This document shows, in pieces, positions 22,783 to 37,700 of a stretch of 64,000 nucleotides of DNA. The first letter of the stretch is position 1, and each line of letters begins with the position of its first letter. The stretch comes from Nautilus pompilius (taxonomy: Eukaryota; Mollusca; Cephalopoda; Nautilida; Nautilidae). The notes under the pieces are model-generated. The model saw only the letters and a program-made list of their open reading frames with translations, was not told where the DNA came from and did no database searches. The stretch is taken from contig JACATO010001101.1 of assembly GCA_018389105.1 (NCBI GenBank), positions 186,001 through 250,000 on the forward strand, in the 5' to 3' direction. A program made the position numbers and the translations under genes.

Positions 22783-25700
22783 CTGAAAGAGAGAGAGAAA
22801 CTTCAGGCTCTAGACCTTGGTATGAGAGAGATATGAGAAATACACAAAAAAAAACCAAATTAATTTTCAAGTTTCTTTTATAACAAAGACCTTGAAATTC
22901 AAGTGAAAAGCAAAATTTAACTGGACGTCCATAATTTATAGGGAAAAGTCCTGCATTTTCTTGAAGGGGAATTCAAATTAACAATACTGATTTTCTGACT
23001 TCTAGGATCAAACATTGTAGGCAGGGAGTGTGGAATAGAGAGTTAAAGATACATGGAGCAGTAACTCATTTAGTATAATATGATTATGCAGGGTTGTATA
23101 CTTAGTTTCTGTTATTGTAGAAGTTATTGGTGATTAAGCCAAAGCCCAACAAATTAAATCCAAGAGCTGATTAGTCAGAGACACTAATCATCATGCATCA
23201 TCCCCAAACATGGGTCCAATAGCTGGATCATTTTCTTGATCCGTGGGCTCCTATAACCCTTCCATACTAACCAGGAATGAACCAATTGAAAATCCCTTTT
23301 AGAAAACCTTTTTTTTCTCTCTAAAGAAGTGGAGGAAAAGCCTATGTAGGCAGCTGGTGAAGAACAGCGAGAAGCTGTGCCAGGAAGGTACACCAAACTA
23401 CCAATGTCCAAGCATTTAAAAGAAGAAAAACTATCTTAATATTTGTTTTATTTAAGACAAAACCTTTTTCAAAAGTCTTGTATTTTCTCAAATACACGAT
23501 AAGCCTAAAATATTTATACTTCATTTCTTTTTTCTAAACATCTCAGTCAATATACATGGCAACATTCAGTGCTATTGTCCATCATCATAACATCTCAATA
23601 CACAGGTGTGAAAACTCCTCAAACATTTGATAAAATTCAGGATGTGGCAATTCTTCTTAAAAAGGAAAAACAAAAAAAAAGAATTATTGAATAATAAATA
23701 CAACTTTTTCAGAAATTAAATCACCTTAATAATTCAAATTTCATCTCAATTACGAAAAGCAGCTGATATGCCCTGTAATCAGTACAAGCCGTCACGATAA
23801 ACAATTAAATTCTAATTAATTTTAATTTAATTCAATAATTTATCTTGTGAATGTTGTGTGCTTCAGACTTTTCCAGCTCATCAGTGTAGACAGTTTAACC
23901 TGAAGGCAGACAAATCCCATCCTTCACATTACACACACACTGCAGTATTCCACTATAAAGTTTTTTGGGTTTTTTTTATTTTTTATTTCTAATACTAATT
24001 ACAATTATCTTTAAAGGGGCAGGAAGCCTTCACCTACAGAAAGCTGCTGCCCCATCAAACCTTTTTTTAATGTATTGATTGTTGCACAAAGCCGATAAAT
24101 AAATGGATCAATCTATTATTGACGAAACATGTGTCCAACCAACCCTGACACTAAAGTTCTGCTGTGGTCCATTGTAGATTTCAGAGTCCAAAATAACAAA
24201 GCCCTGAGGCCCCTGTATCCCGTCTTTATCTTTTGAAATTTTTCTCTACGAAATCTAGTACACATGACCATGCAACTTAATTTCTGCTAAAGATGCAGCA
24301 GCAAATAACTAGGATTTTTCATTCTGCTGGAGCACTTTCTACATCCTTTCCAGATCTGTGAACATCTTCAAGAAGATAAACGACACCAAGCCTGGAGAGC
24401 ATACTCTAGATGGGGTCCGACCAGCATCTGGTGTCTCTACTTTGACAGTTCTACTACAACATTTGTATGCATTATGTAGATGAGAGTTCTGGAAAATCTA
24501 TTACCAAATCCAATGCAAATAATTAGTTTCATGGACACAGGTAAAAATATAATAAATATTAAATATTTTACAGGTGGTTGAAAACATTATAATTTTGGCT
24601 GGCAAATGTTTGCTTTATACTTTTGGTTTATTCAGAATAGAATTCATGTTTAACTCCTTCACTACCACTGTAACTGGAACATGCAGACTTGTCCTCTTTC
24701 TGGACTGAACCTTGCGTAATGAGTACAGGCATCAAACAGCAGTATGTAACAACAAGAGTTATCTCCTCCAATTGAAGAGGGCTGCCCTGCTTAAAAGCAG
24801 ACTCCAGAGTTTTAAAGTAGGAAAAATGTCAAGAGGATCTTCGCAGTGTCAAAAACAAATTTAACTACAATTACGAGTGAAAACTCATTCTCTCTCTTTG
24901 CAAGACAGGTACAATGGAAATCTCCAGGAGACATGCAAATTGATTTATCTGTTTTGTTAATATTAAATTCTGAATGGAAACCATTGTCATGATTTGCCCA
25001 TGCTTCAAATGACAGCATCAAGATCAGAGCCCAGACTAGCTGGTAGCTCAAACTATAGCCTTGGATTAACAAGCAGCCCAATAAAAAATTACTCTAGTTG
25101 ACTTAGTGTAGTCTTTATATATGTACCAAGTAACCATAGACATAAAGTTACTTTCTGCAGGTGGTTGCTCAGAACTGACAAACTGTAGATGTTAGTGCGC
25201 TCATAGGGAGTCACCAGTCACTTATGATTTGCAATGTCAAATGTTAATTTAAAAAATAATCTTCTTCTGAAGGAACTATCACAGAAAATAGGCAAAAAGT
25301 TATTTTACCAACAGAAATTTATTGAAACAAAATTCTGTTAATGTTTTCTGAACTGGTTTAACTCATTATGGTGCACATACACAAGTTTGCTTCCATTCTC
25401 AATAACAGCCCCAGACATTGAAACACATGGTACACAGCTGGACAGAACTGATTCCTGTGGATGATGAGGATGTAACAGTGAATGCTGTCATGACAAAGAG
25501 GTGCATAATGATGACTCTATTTTACATTTATTACTACAGAAAATCTTCCAAGTGTTTTGCAATCTTAGAGAGAAACTATGTTTGCCAACATTTCTGCAGG
25601 AAAACTAACACATCTGACAGTTCTGTAAGCTTATATACAAAGTTTAAAATGTCAGAGGTGATATCATGGCAAAATGGAAAAATCTGAGAATGCATTCCCA

Positions 25701-28700
25701 TGACTGCACCTGTTATTCTTTGTATGGTTATTGTGCAGCATCCATTTCTTTTTCCAGACTGTGTGCTATTTCATAGAAATTTAAGGGATGATGTCAAATT
25801 TTCAAGATTGTGAAGGAAATCTGTATAATATGGATGTATTCAATGTTATTTTGAGTAGACATTTTGGATTTTTAACAATGTCAGAGATCTGCATTGAATT
25901 AACCGTGTTATGGTCACAATAAAGTTTCAGTTTCTTTGTAAATCTGAAGCATTCCAAATACACAGTGAATACTTCTAATTAACAGTCCACAACTACCTAG
26001 AGAAGATTTTCATGTATATATAGCACAAATACTGAACAGGGGTATTAACGTAAAATATTGCCACAACCCAGCCATGCTTTCTATCCTTAGAGAACCTAGT
26101 CAGCTTGATGTTCCTACCTTCATTAGATGCCTGTTGGCCTTGTATATCACCAGGTCCAGCTGTCTTAACTTGTCATCTCTGAGTCTCAAAACTGACCAAT
26201 TTAGTTGTTTTTGAAAAGAAAGAAAAAGAAAGTGTTATTAATTTGACTGTAAATGGTATCTGAGAGTTGGATTCAGGAGTCGTGAAAAAATCTGAGAAAT
26301 ACAATATTAATTAACATTATGTCCTTGAAAACAAACTCGACATTCATGTAAAACATCATATGGAACTCTGTCACTGGAGACTTCTAACTCTATTCAAACA
26401 GATATTTATCTCAAAATCAGAGACACTCATAAGCAGGCAGCCATAAATGTGAACTCATCAATCAAATATACTATATTTTGTACATTAATCATTTTATTAG
26501 TGAGTGCACACTTATGGCCACCCAGCATATGTGTGCATGGGTCTTAAGTTTTAAGACAGCTATTTCAACTTCATATTAATTTTGATAAAGAATAAAGTAT
26601 AGTATAAAAACAATGAAGCAGCAGTTATTTACAGACAGGCAGGTAGACTCACCACCTGTGAGATCCTTTCCAATTCAATGGCCATATTAAACTAGACATG
26701 GCCAAATGTTCATGGTTTCTCCACTACCAGAATTAAGTAAATAAGAATACTCACATGTCCAACCTGGCTACAGGAGTCCAAAGATTTTATAATGCATAAA
26801 TTTCACTGTTCTTTTATTACTGTTACCAAGATTGAAAGAACATCAGCATATTTATGGACCAAAGTGCCCCCCACACCTCTGAAAGCAGTAAGACTTTAAA
26901 TTTCACCTGTGAATAGTTTAGAGGTCAGCGCTGGGTAAGATGATGCCTGGGGAAATATCTACCTCAAATTTCTTCCTTTACAAAATCATTATGATGAGTG
27001 AAATTACAGGTTTTGTGGGTAACTGCAGGACTGTATCATCTAAGAAATACACCACCTTTACTTGGCATTTAATATATTATTAAAAATTGTGCAAATGCTG
27101 CTGAAAAATGGTGTTTTGGCTCAATGACAGTCACCAAAAACGAACTTGACATGTGGTTGGTGTATTGATAAACAAAGACTCACCATTTGTGTTCAATTTC
27201 TGTGATGTAAACCAAGACAAAAAATTCTTGCAAAACATCGACACAGTCCAGCTGAAATGGTTGCTCAGGTCATGGTCGTAACTGATTTCTGATGTTTTGC
27301 TCCTTGAAGCTGTCTTCACATAATTAAAGATCTGGTTGATGATGGCTACAAATATATTCAGCAGTAAAATATTTGTCAAAAATGAGAATGTCCCAAACAT
27401 GAGCTGGACAAGTGAGGATTCTTGGATGATGCAATCTCTGCCGCCAAGGCTTACGAAGATCAGCACCAATGTCTGGTACGAAGATTCAAAGCTGCGGAAG
27501 TCCCATATCCGGTCACCAAGGCGCTGGTAGAATAAGATGGCAAATGCCGTAATGGGAATAAGCAGCACAATGGAATAGGACATAAGGGAGTTCTTTGCTG
27601 CTTTCACACTGTTCACCATCAAGTACAGGTAGAAATTCAGTGTGAGAGGCTCAAGTAGATTCAACAGGGCCATGAAGCAGACAATGGCTAGTGATACTTG
27701 GTACAGCATGTCCAGTGAACAGATGAAGTCAAATGAAAGAAATTTTCCTGGAAATAGATATATTTATCTTTTTTAAAGGTAGAAAAAAGCAATAGAGAAA
27801 GATTCAATAAAATGTTTGTTTTTTATTTAAAAAAAAAAACATTATTACAATTAATATCATATCATAAATAAATCAAGTGTAGACTTTTTTTTTTTGTAGC
27901 TCTTTAACTATCTGATAATGCAGTGCTGCTCAATCAAGAAGACTTACTCGTACCATCACAAAATCTGGGAGCAGTTAAAATTGTACTATGGTAAACTACT
28001 CACAAAGTAGTTGTAAGCATCTGCACACTTCAAACTTCTGAGGTCATCCATGGTGAGAGAAACCAAAGAGTTGTGACTGCATCAAAAGTATTACTTAGTT
28101 ATTTTGAAATATAGTGAAGTTTACCAGTTCTAGTCATCTTAACCATACAACAGCGTTGTCTGATGTAGCAAGTCAATTCACTGTGTCACTATCTGATTAA
28201 CAAATCTTAAAAACGACAATCTAAAGCCTCTTGTTGATCATTCAAGGTGGCAACCACAAAACATGTTGTAGGAAAAACTACAACCGTCCATAACATTTAC
28301 TTCATAGAATACATCAGCAATGTTACAAGAATTATTTGTTAACCCCACAAGGCTAAGAAATCTGCTAGTTCAAGATCCAGGCTTACCATAATACACTGCC
28401 AATACAGCATCGGATGAAGCATAGTCCCATTGGACTGGTGCAGTGAGAAAAATTCAAATGAGTAGACCATGTTAAAGAGTCATTTCTTTGGTTACTAACC
28501 TGACCTGGTTTATACTGCAAGTTACTTTTTGTAAAACTCTTTCATTGTGTTGTCGAAACCTTGTACAAGTAATAAAAACTGGGACCAGTGAAAGTGTATA
28601 TGTTACTAAACTTCAGGTGTTAGGATTTTCAAAAACCACTAAGGTTTAAAACTGTATTCAATACATATTGAAGGAAAAAAAATCTTTATCATCACGATTT

Positions 28701-31700
28701 TCTTTAAAACTAATGAAACAATCCATTAAAACTACTAACAATCAGAAAGTAGAGGGTTAGTTCAGCAATTCTCCATCTTTTTAATAATGGTAGGCAACTA
28801 ATGCACTTACATTTCAGCAATCATTCCCTGTCATTGTCATCTCTTAACAGATACGAAGGTGTAAGTATCACAGAAACTAATATCCAATTTGAGCAGGTGC
28901 CCAGGCAGCACAATGAGGATAAGCTGTTGTTCAAAAGGGTAAATAAAAACTGAGCAACCTGTAGGCTGTGGGTTTGATGTCAGTTCAAGCCACTTGTGCA
29001 ATCCAAAAATAGAAACACCTATGGCATATTATCACCAACAGCCCTCATGAAGACGACAAGGAAAGTTTCTAATCTTTGCGATCCCTTGATATTTCATGCC
29101 TGAAGATTGTTCCAGTAAGGAAAATGTGGGTGTTGATGGTGGGTGTGTTAGATAGCTACATTTGACCTCTGCATTGGTGAGCCTTCAAATGGCTTAAGTG
29201 CCCACTCTGGATACCTCATTTTCTATTTGGTTTTATTCAAAGCATTGAACTCCTAATCTGCAAGTGGCCCTCCATGTACTAGCACTAGTGCTGGGGTAAG
29301 TGCCTGCTCTAACCCTTTAATTTCGGTAAAAGACAAATCACCAATAATATTGCATTTTTACAATAATCAAATTTTGGATGGTATTGTTTTAAATTAATAT
29401 CATTAATGGTAAATAACATTCTATAACTAAACATTAAGTCATCCGCCCTTGATGGTTTTAATAGGTAGACATTAATAGTATAATAGCATCTACTGGTGGC
29501 AGAGCATAAACACCTTTGTTAGAAAAACACATCACTAGTTGATATAGTGTTCTTAGAGACTCATTTGCCTCATTCACTCTGCACACTCCTTTAGAAGGGT
29601 CATCCACATAGTTTATGATCAGCCTGATATGCATGACAACAGCTTGAAAAATCATGCATGTCCATGCACATCTACAGTGATTTACAGGATAATCTTCAAT
29701 TGATGCCTTGACTACAGGATTATTTGTCCAGAAAAAAATGTATCATGCACATTTCTTTGGCAATGATCCACATTCCTAATTTTACCTGCATAGTGCAATC
29801 TTCTTGTAAACCAGGGGTGATGCTGCAACCACATGAGCCATGTAGTGAGAAAAAATGTGAAGCATGCATCTGGCAGGTGCCAATAAGTTTGATAGTCTCA
29901 GTGTAATTTTTTGTTGTATGTTTGAAAGATGTACTTCAACTAATGATCAGGTCCACGAACAGACCCCAACATACACAGTGACTGAAAATTAAGCTGTTTT
30001 TTTCCATCACAATATTTTGGACCACCCAAAAGTAGTAAACAAAACAAAAAGGTAACTACTCACCTGAATTGTTGCGAATGATTTCAGTTGTGTTAATTGT
30101 GAGAACAATCCTTGCTGCATAGAAACCGATTGAAAGAAAGGAAAACATGACAACAGCTATCTTGGCAAGTGTTGCCAGTTGCCAGAGAGCAGACCATCCA
30201 CCCTGATAAACAGCCATAAGCAGAGAAATGGCTTTAGCAATGCTGATCCCTACAAAGATCAACTGCACCAGCAGTACAAAGTAATCCATTCCCATCACAT
30301 ATGGGTACATTCGCAGTGTGTAGACATCGTACATCTTAAATAAACCACCAATAGGAGGCATTTCCACAAGGATTTTGATTTTGGAAAACAGCCTTGTGTT
30401 ACAATTGTAGGTGTTGAGCTCCAGGGTGAGTGCCCGCATCTCTTTGCTGAACCACTGCTTCAACTTCAGTGCCTGGATGAGGCTTTTGACTTCGAAAAGA
30501 TATCTGGGCAAGTCAACCATATACCCACCGTGCTCGTAGGTGCCAAACAAACCAGTAAGCGACAACTGCATGGAGTCTTCCAGTGGAATGTAGTAAAACG
30601 CTTGCGACAACAGAGAACTGGTTTCATTAGTTAGATGATTGTCCCAGCCTAGAAAAATACAAACAGTCTGAACATAAAACCAAACTTCCTTTTAGAGGTG
30701 TGACTTTTAGGCTGGTGGTGGTCCTGTCGCCTTAAATTAACAACAGGAGATTACTTTCATTTTTATTCTAATTTTATTTCAAAGTGGTTTTTATTCATAT
30801 ATATAAAAAGAACAGAGAAAGTCACTATTACTGAAAATAGATGAATAAATAAGCAAACTGTAACCAAAGCTGTTACAGAACGATAATCAGTTAATCCATG
30901 TAACCATTAGAATTCACCATTAGAAACCTCAAAATCATAGCAGGAAACAAGGTTTTAAAAATTACTAGGGATTTTGAGCAGGAACATATGAAAATCTTTT
31001 TTAGGATAATAGAAAATAGACTAGTTAGTGAGTGAATTAGATTACTCTTAAGTGTAGGTCAAAGTAACAGCACGAATCAACTTAAAGATTGTTAATGGCC
31101 ATTTCTCTTCCCCGAGTGGAGGTTACAAGCCATGACAGCTCCCTGCCCCTCCCATTACTAGGAGCATTTGTCTGTGGTGTTGAGCAGACCAAAGATTTAA
31201 TAGACTCTTCAGGTCTGGAACATCAGCCCACTTTAGTAAAAAACATACTAGCAACCCTTCTTCAAATAAATATGATGTTCATTTAGGTAACAAAAGAAAA
31301 GATGAAATTACTTCTACAAGATCAGCCAAGGTTCCCGTTTATTTTGCAGTGATGGAACTCGTTGCAGATAGCGACTTCGGCATAGCAAATTCTATGACCT
31401 TCAGTAAACTGGCTTCCTGGAGAATGCAAGGTTTATGCAACAAATCTTGTAATCTTCTGTCAAGCTAGTAGAATTCTGACCACCAGACTCCTGAATAGCT
31501 GACAGTTTATGGCTTTTATAACAAGACTGTTGATTTATTTATCTGCATCCTAACTCTGGTTCAAAATCCACATTTAAGACAAAACGATGGATTGTCACAA
31601 AGCATTCAGCATAGATTTACTTCATCATTTCTCCTGGTCTTCAAGAATTTAGAAGAAATATTAAAGATGCTAGATTTCTTTGGATCGTATATGTTGGAGG

Positions 31701-34700
31701 GGGAGACCTGATGGGGTTTGAGCTCAGGGAAAGTCACAGATTCCTAATGGATGCAACAGTCAGAAATGGCAGGAAAAAAGAAACTGTAAATATGACTAAA
31801 GATTCCAGCTTAGTTCAATATTTAAAAAAAAGAAAGTAAACTTACCCATCCCAAAGTTTCCAGTTTCTGCAGTGTTTGTAGAGAACTCCGGAACGCATTC
31901 AGGAAAGAGAAGTTTTATACTGGCAGGAATGTTGCAGTCATCTGAAATAATAACTTTTACTAAATTAATCTGTTCCTTTTTAACATTTTCTCTTTACCAG
32001 GAAAAATAAATTTAAAAAGCAGAATGTGCTAAATGGGTATTTTAAATCACAGGCAGGTGAGAAGGAATTATGACAGGTAACAGTGTCAAGACCGAATGTC
32101 ATGTGAATATAAATTTCCGTCAGTGGTTTCAGGCAGAAACTAAAACAAATTTTAAAACTAGCATCTAGGAAATACATTTTTTGAAAGAAAAAAAAGGGGG
32201 GGGTCGGTGCCAGCAGCAGGTACAAGGAATACTCACCTGGCTGAGAACGAAACTGTTGCATCCTTACAGGACCAATGCGGAAGTTGTAGGAATCAGACAG
32301 AAACTGCTGGTCGTATGAGCTAAGATTATTCCAGCTGTAGTGAAAGAGAGGAAAGGCAGATGGAACTACAACTGTTTCTAACCATGCCCACAGTCTCTCA
32401 GTTGTTGATACCTGTCAAAAGACAAAAGAATCTATGCTCACCTCTAACTCTCAACCAGACATTCACTATCAGAACTTGTAACTGGGATTATAGTTATTTT
32501 TAAAAAAAAAAAAAAAAGATAAATGAAATACTACATATCAAGTTAAAATTTTTGAAGGGGAGATAATTATGTATGTGATTAGAATTTTTGCTAAAAGGTT
32601 GAAATAAAAAAAGTATTGGTCTCTCATATATATATATAGTATACGTGTATACATAGAAGTCTAAGTTAATGAACAGAGTTTGGCAAGCGCAAAAAAAGAT
32701 TTGTCACTCTGTTGAGGACTTGAGATAGATTCTTGCTGAAAGCCAGTGTGGTTTGGCATACCTCCTTGACAGGGTTTCCTCCCACATCTGAAAGGAATTC
32801 TAGTAAAGACTTTGGCTCATTTTGTTGTGCCAGTGAAAGTTGCAATGCACCGAAACACTCCCATGCTGACCTTAGTTTCTGGGGTCACACATCTCTTCCC
32901 CACCAAGTGGAGCTCCAGTCCCAGCCCATATTAAGGGTCAGATGTAACTGGGGAGAAGTAGCAGATTTTAAAATATGTATCAGCTATGATTTACGTACCT
33001 CATCTGAGGTAAAATTGATGTCAAAAAGCTTCTTGATGTTGGAGTTCTGCTGGTAGGAGATGTTGATGTTGTTGTGAAAACAGAGGAGGAGGAGAATTGA
33101 GGCATAGAGAAAACGGAACCATATCTTTCCAAAGACTGCCCACAACTTCTTATCTAGGTTCATCCGCTTCCTTGCTTCCTGAAAGCATTCTGTCTCTGTT
33201 TCTGGCGGAAGGAAGATGTCAGGGTTTTCAGCTCCTGAAAAATGACAATGATGTCAAATCAAAAAAAGAAAGAAAAAACACTTTTTAAAATGCTGTCAGA
33301 GGTCAGCATAAACAAAGATGAAGAGGCAAGAGAGGCAGAGAAGCTCAGCAATGGATAACTAGAATGTCCTTGCTGTGTGACTCAGCTTGGCCAGCAATGA
33401 AACAAAGGTATAGAAAGTTTGCTTAAGGGGCCTGAAAAGACCCCTAGCATCAAAGGCAGTGAGTAGCTGGCAAAAGAAACTTTTTTAAAGTGCTTAATAA
33501 ATTCCACCGAGTGAAATATTCCACAGACCAGCCATTGCAGACTCTGATGCCTTAACCGAGTTGGCCATTTGTACGGTGACTGTGTGTGCGTGGCAATAAG
33601 AACAATAAACTAACATGAATTTCTAAAATTTTAAAAATCTAATCTTCTTTGAAGTGGCCCCCAAAACAACAATACACCAAGCTGGATGACATTAATCATT
33701 TAAAGTATTCTTCATAACTATAATTATTATATCTTTTATCATAAGTGAAAAAACTGATTAAAGGCATTTATATTATCAATACACATAGAAAGGAGTCCAC
33801 ATGACTCCATCATACTCTAGATATGGCCAGAGTAATGACTTAGAAAATGACTAAGCACTTCTGATAGCCTGTTGCTCATAGTCTGGTTAATGAAGAACTT
33901 CCAGGATCCTGTATCTTCTAGAAATAGAGGGGAGAAGAATTGCAATATTAATAAGAATAAAACATTACCATGAAATGCAAAGTGGACTAAGAACTGTCAA
34001 ATTCAAAAGGTTCCAAGCATAGTTCACCCCCCATTATAATCTCATTCAAGAGTTTTGGACAATTTTAGACTTCTTAATTTAGTTTAGGGGTTAAGAAGAG
34101 TCAAAAGGAGATTCATCAAGATGATCGCTGAATTAATCTAAACTTTCACTGTTAACTTAATCTGAAGGTAATTTATCCACTTAGAACTCTAATATTCAGC
34201 AGTGCCAAAAGCTCATCTGACTTGTAATTATGACTTTGTCTAATAACAAGATAACTGCCATCAAGTCTCCTCCCAAACACCTACCTACTTTTTAGTTGTT
34301 TGGTATATTCTAAAGTTTTAAAAATAAAAAAAAAAGACTTTGTAGAGTTATGCCAAGATTTCAAGGCATGTATGTATGTTCCTTAAGTGTTGCTAAGATG
34401 ACCAGAAAGTTTAAAGGCTGTACCATATGATCCTATTACAGATTTTACGGGATAGTTGGCGTGGTAACAGCAAACGAGACATAGTTTCAAAATCTGTCTG
34501 TTACTGCCCCCACCTATGAATAATAGTTTTTGTTTTACAATCTTCTTGTTTCTGCATTATGCTGTACTGTTGTTGAAATTTAAAATTATCAGGTTGTTAT
34601 TTTTACTCTTTCTGATAATTTTCCCCTCCATTTCAATTCATTTACTTAAGGATTTTGTTGTTATTAATTTTTTTCCATTACCTTTTCAAACAGTTTTAAT

Positions 34701-37700
34701 TTCAACTTAGAATGACAACAAGACACACAACAGAATATGGCTTTCAACAGAACAGTATGTAGCAAGGATGATTTGCCACCTGTGATAGGATTCACCAATT
34801 GCATGCTACCACCCCTACCAACCATAGAAAAACAGGGGTTCTCTTTACTGAATTCCAGGCTAAAAGTATTTGGATCTGCTAATTTTACAACTGTCAAAGC
34901 TGAAATGTGTACATTTAATTAGTCAAATATGTACATTTGGTGACCAAAACCATTTTAGGGTTCAAGAATCTATGTCCAGGACCTTAAAAATTTCCATTAC
35001 TCACCACATCCTCCATACTCACTATCAAGATTCTCTTGCTTTACACCATCCAAGGGACAGAAACAACCCCAAAAATGGTCAACATTAAGGTAAAAAGGGT
35101 GTATAGCACATGGGAAACTCATGCTGTCCAACAAGAATAAAACATGAAGTCTTCACATCTGAAAGTTGCTCTTGGCTCCAGAGAAAACCTAACATGGACC
35201 ATCAATCCTACCAAGTACAAATGGAGGCAGGTGTGTCATAGTATTGGCTGAAATCCTCCAATATAGCAGAAAGACAGATTTGTTATTTGTTGAAAAATGC
35301 CTTAATTCCACTATGCCCAATTCTTCAGGAGGGCTGGTGCTACACACTATACTTCCATAACCACCATCTATAAGAATCAAAGCATCTAACTTCTTCTTTT
35401 GACATCCCAAAGAACTGATATAAATCCAACCAATCACCTGTTGAAGTTTCTGTATGTTAGTAAAAAGCAACCCTTCAACATCCTGTCAGTATGGTGATAT
35501 TAAAAGGAACCTCTCATACGAATATGGGAGAATATGGATTAGACCATATGTTTCGATGCCAAACATAGTAGAGGATCTGTGTGTTGCAAAAAAATGGGTC
35601 AACTGCATAATAATATAAAGAATTTCACTCCATTGCTTACCCATTTCCTACAGTAAACTAACATATTGTAAAAACAACAGGTTGGAAAATTATTATAGTA
35701 GGCACAATATATAGATATATATTTAAAAAAAAACAGCAGAACAAATTTGTTTGCTTGAGTAATAAAGTCTTCCATTACTAGTCAAAATTCACCTTGCTGA
35801 GACAACCCTTCTTCCTCTTCTGTATCAATGTATAAATCATCTTCATGATTAGATGGAGGATTCTTGATCACATAGGATAGAACAAAAGAAATCACAAGGA
35901 TCTGAAACAAAAAGAAGAGAAAATTATGATTATGTGGATATTAAAGAATTTAATGTTAATACAGAAAGATTTTCATGCTTGTGAAAGATACTAAGCATTA
36001 CTTCCCTCCATTTTTTTCATAATATAAAAGGATCATAATACAATAATGTTTCATGTATCTTATTTCTGAGATAGTCTGTCAGGAGTGGGTTGGTGTTAAT
36101 AGGCTCCCTTTTCATGGTTGAAGGCTCACAGTGGGTCTAGGATTTTTATTTTAGCTTAATCCACATTTATTTTCTCTGGGTACACTACTAATGAGAATAA
36201 ATCTAGTAAAGCAGCACCTAATCTCCTTGTACACAGCAGCTCAACTAGGACTTCACATACTCCTCACACACTGCACTGACAACATTCTCAAATTATAAAA
36301 TCAAAAGAGAGAACTCCCACATTTCATCCTATTCAGCATAAAATTTACAATTATCACCTGAACTAACTAATGAACCTACATTTCAAGCATCTTGTACATT
36401 ATAATCATCAGTTTAAGCTTGAGGCTGAGTGCCAGATTATAAATCCATTGTTCTAATAGATGTTATTACATTTGCTGCATGATACTTTTTGTAAACTGCG
36501 CATTTCATGCATCCTCAAGAAGCAAACAATCTCAGCCTCTTTACTACATCTTACAGGTGACTTAATATGCGAACCATCTGGAATGATGATGTTGGTTTTA
36601 CATTTCGTTAAAGTCAGGTAGATTGCTAATTTGTGCTTTAGCTTTTTCAAGATAGCAGGAGAGCCTCCTCTACTGACTTCAGGCCCATATCAATCATCAA
36701 GACAACAACACAGAAACCTGATGATTGATGGCAAAATGGAAAGATCACTGAAACAGGTTCACTACTGAGTTTGCTCACTACTAATAAGGTGATGAGAAAT
36801 GTCTGGACTAATCCTTTCTATGTTGTTTTGTTACACAACTCACTGCAATATCTGTAACAGAGTTGGTACTTTTTTTTGTCACAAGTAGAGTGAATGGCGT
36901 GTGTGTGTGTTTCTTCAGCATCTCTGGTTTGATAATGTAGACAGATGATGCTGACGCAGTGACTTGAACCAGGAATCTCTGGGTAGCACACCCAGCATCA
37001 GCTGTCTACAGGATCAAACCAGAGATATAGAAAAAACATAGATAATCCTCTCTACTTTTTTTTGTTTAACCTAAAACCCACTCTTATCTAGACTTTTCTT
37101 TGTTTCAGACATCCAGCTTTCAAGTAATCCCATCAAATATTAACAGAAAGACAGAGGGAGGGAAAAAGTACATTATTAATTTGTTCTATTCATTTCAGCC
37201 ATAAACATTGTCATAAATATTCAGATGTTGATATCTTACTGCTGTAGCATACACATGATTGCTGGTCCTAAATGTTGATCAACAAATTTATTAGAGAATT
37301 TGAAAAACTACTAACTACTACAAGAAATCAAATTACTTAATTTATACTGTTTGGCCAAAGTTTAAGTATTAATGAAACAGCGAAGGGATTATACTGGAAA
37401 GTTACTTCTTAAAGTCACACCCACTGAATTTCCCAACAATCAAAAAAATGGTCATCAAACAGGCTCTTGTAGTTTTCCTATTTCATTTCACTGGTCCAAT
37501 AGATTTTATATAATGGTCCAACCACAGATTCTTAGTGGTCCCACAGCTTGGTCCAATGGATTGCTCATCTCACCCTCTGGCTGCATAAGTTACTAGTTAC
37601 CACCAGTTAGAGTGTGCGATCTCCCAAACATTACCAAAAATTATAATGTGGACATTCTGTAACACTGGTCAGCATATGATAAAAGCAGCTGTGCACAATG

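Noticed and set aside
23184..23524. Minus-strand ORFs that could be an extra polycystin exon
   Set aside because: Exons 21 and 22 already join in phase 0 and the ORFs have no suitable splice pair or motif.
32733..33056. 107-codon + strand ORF
   Set aside because: Partly antisense of polycystin exon 16; no domain.
34516..35470. Several 60-90 codon ORFs in intron 15
   Set aside because: No motif; hydrophobic ones are T-rich DNA read as Phe/Leu.
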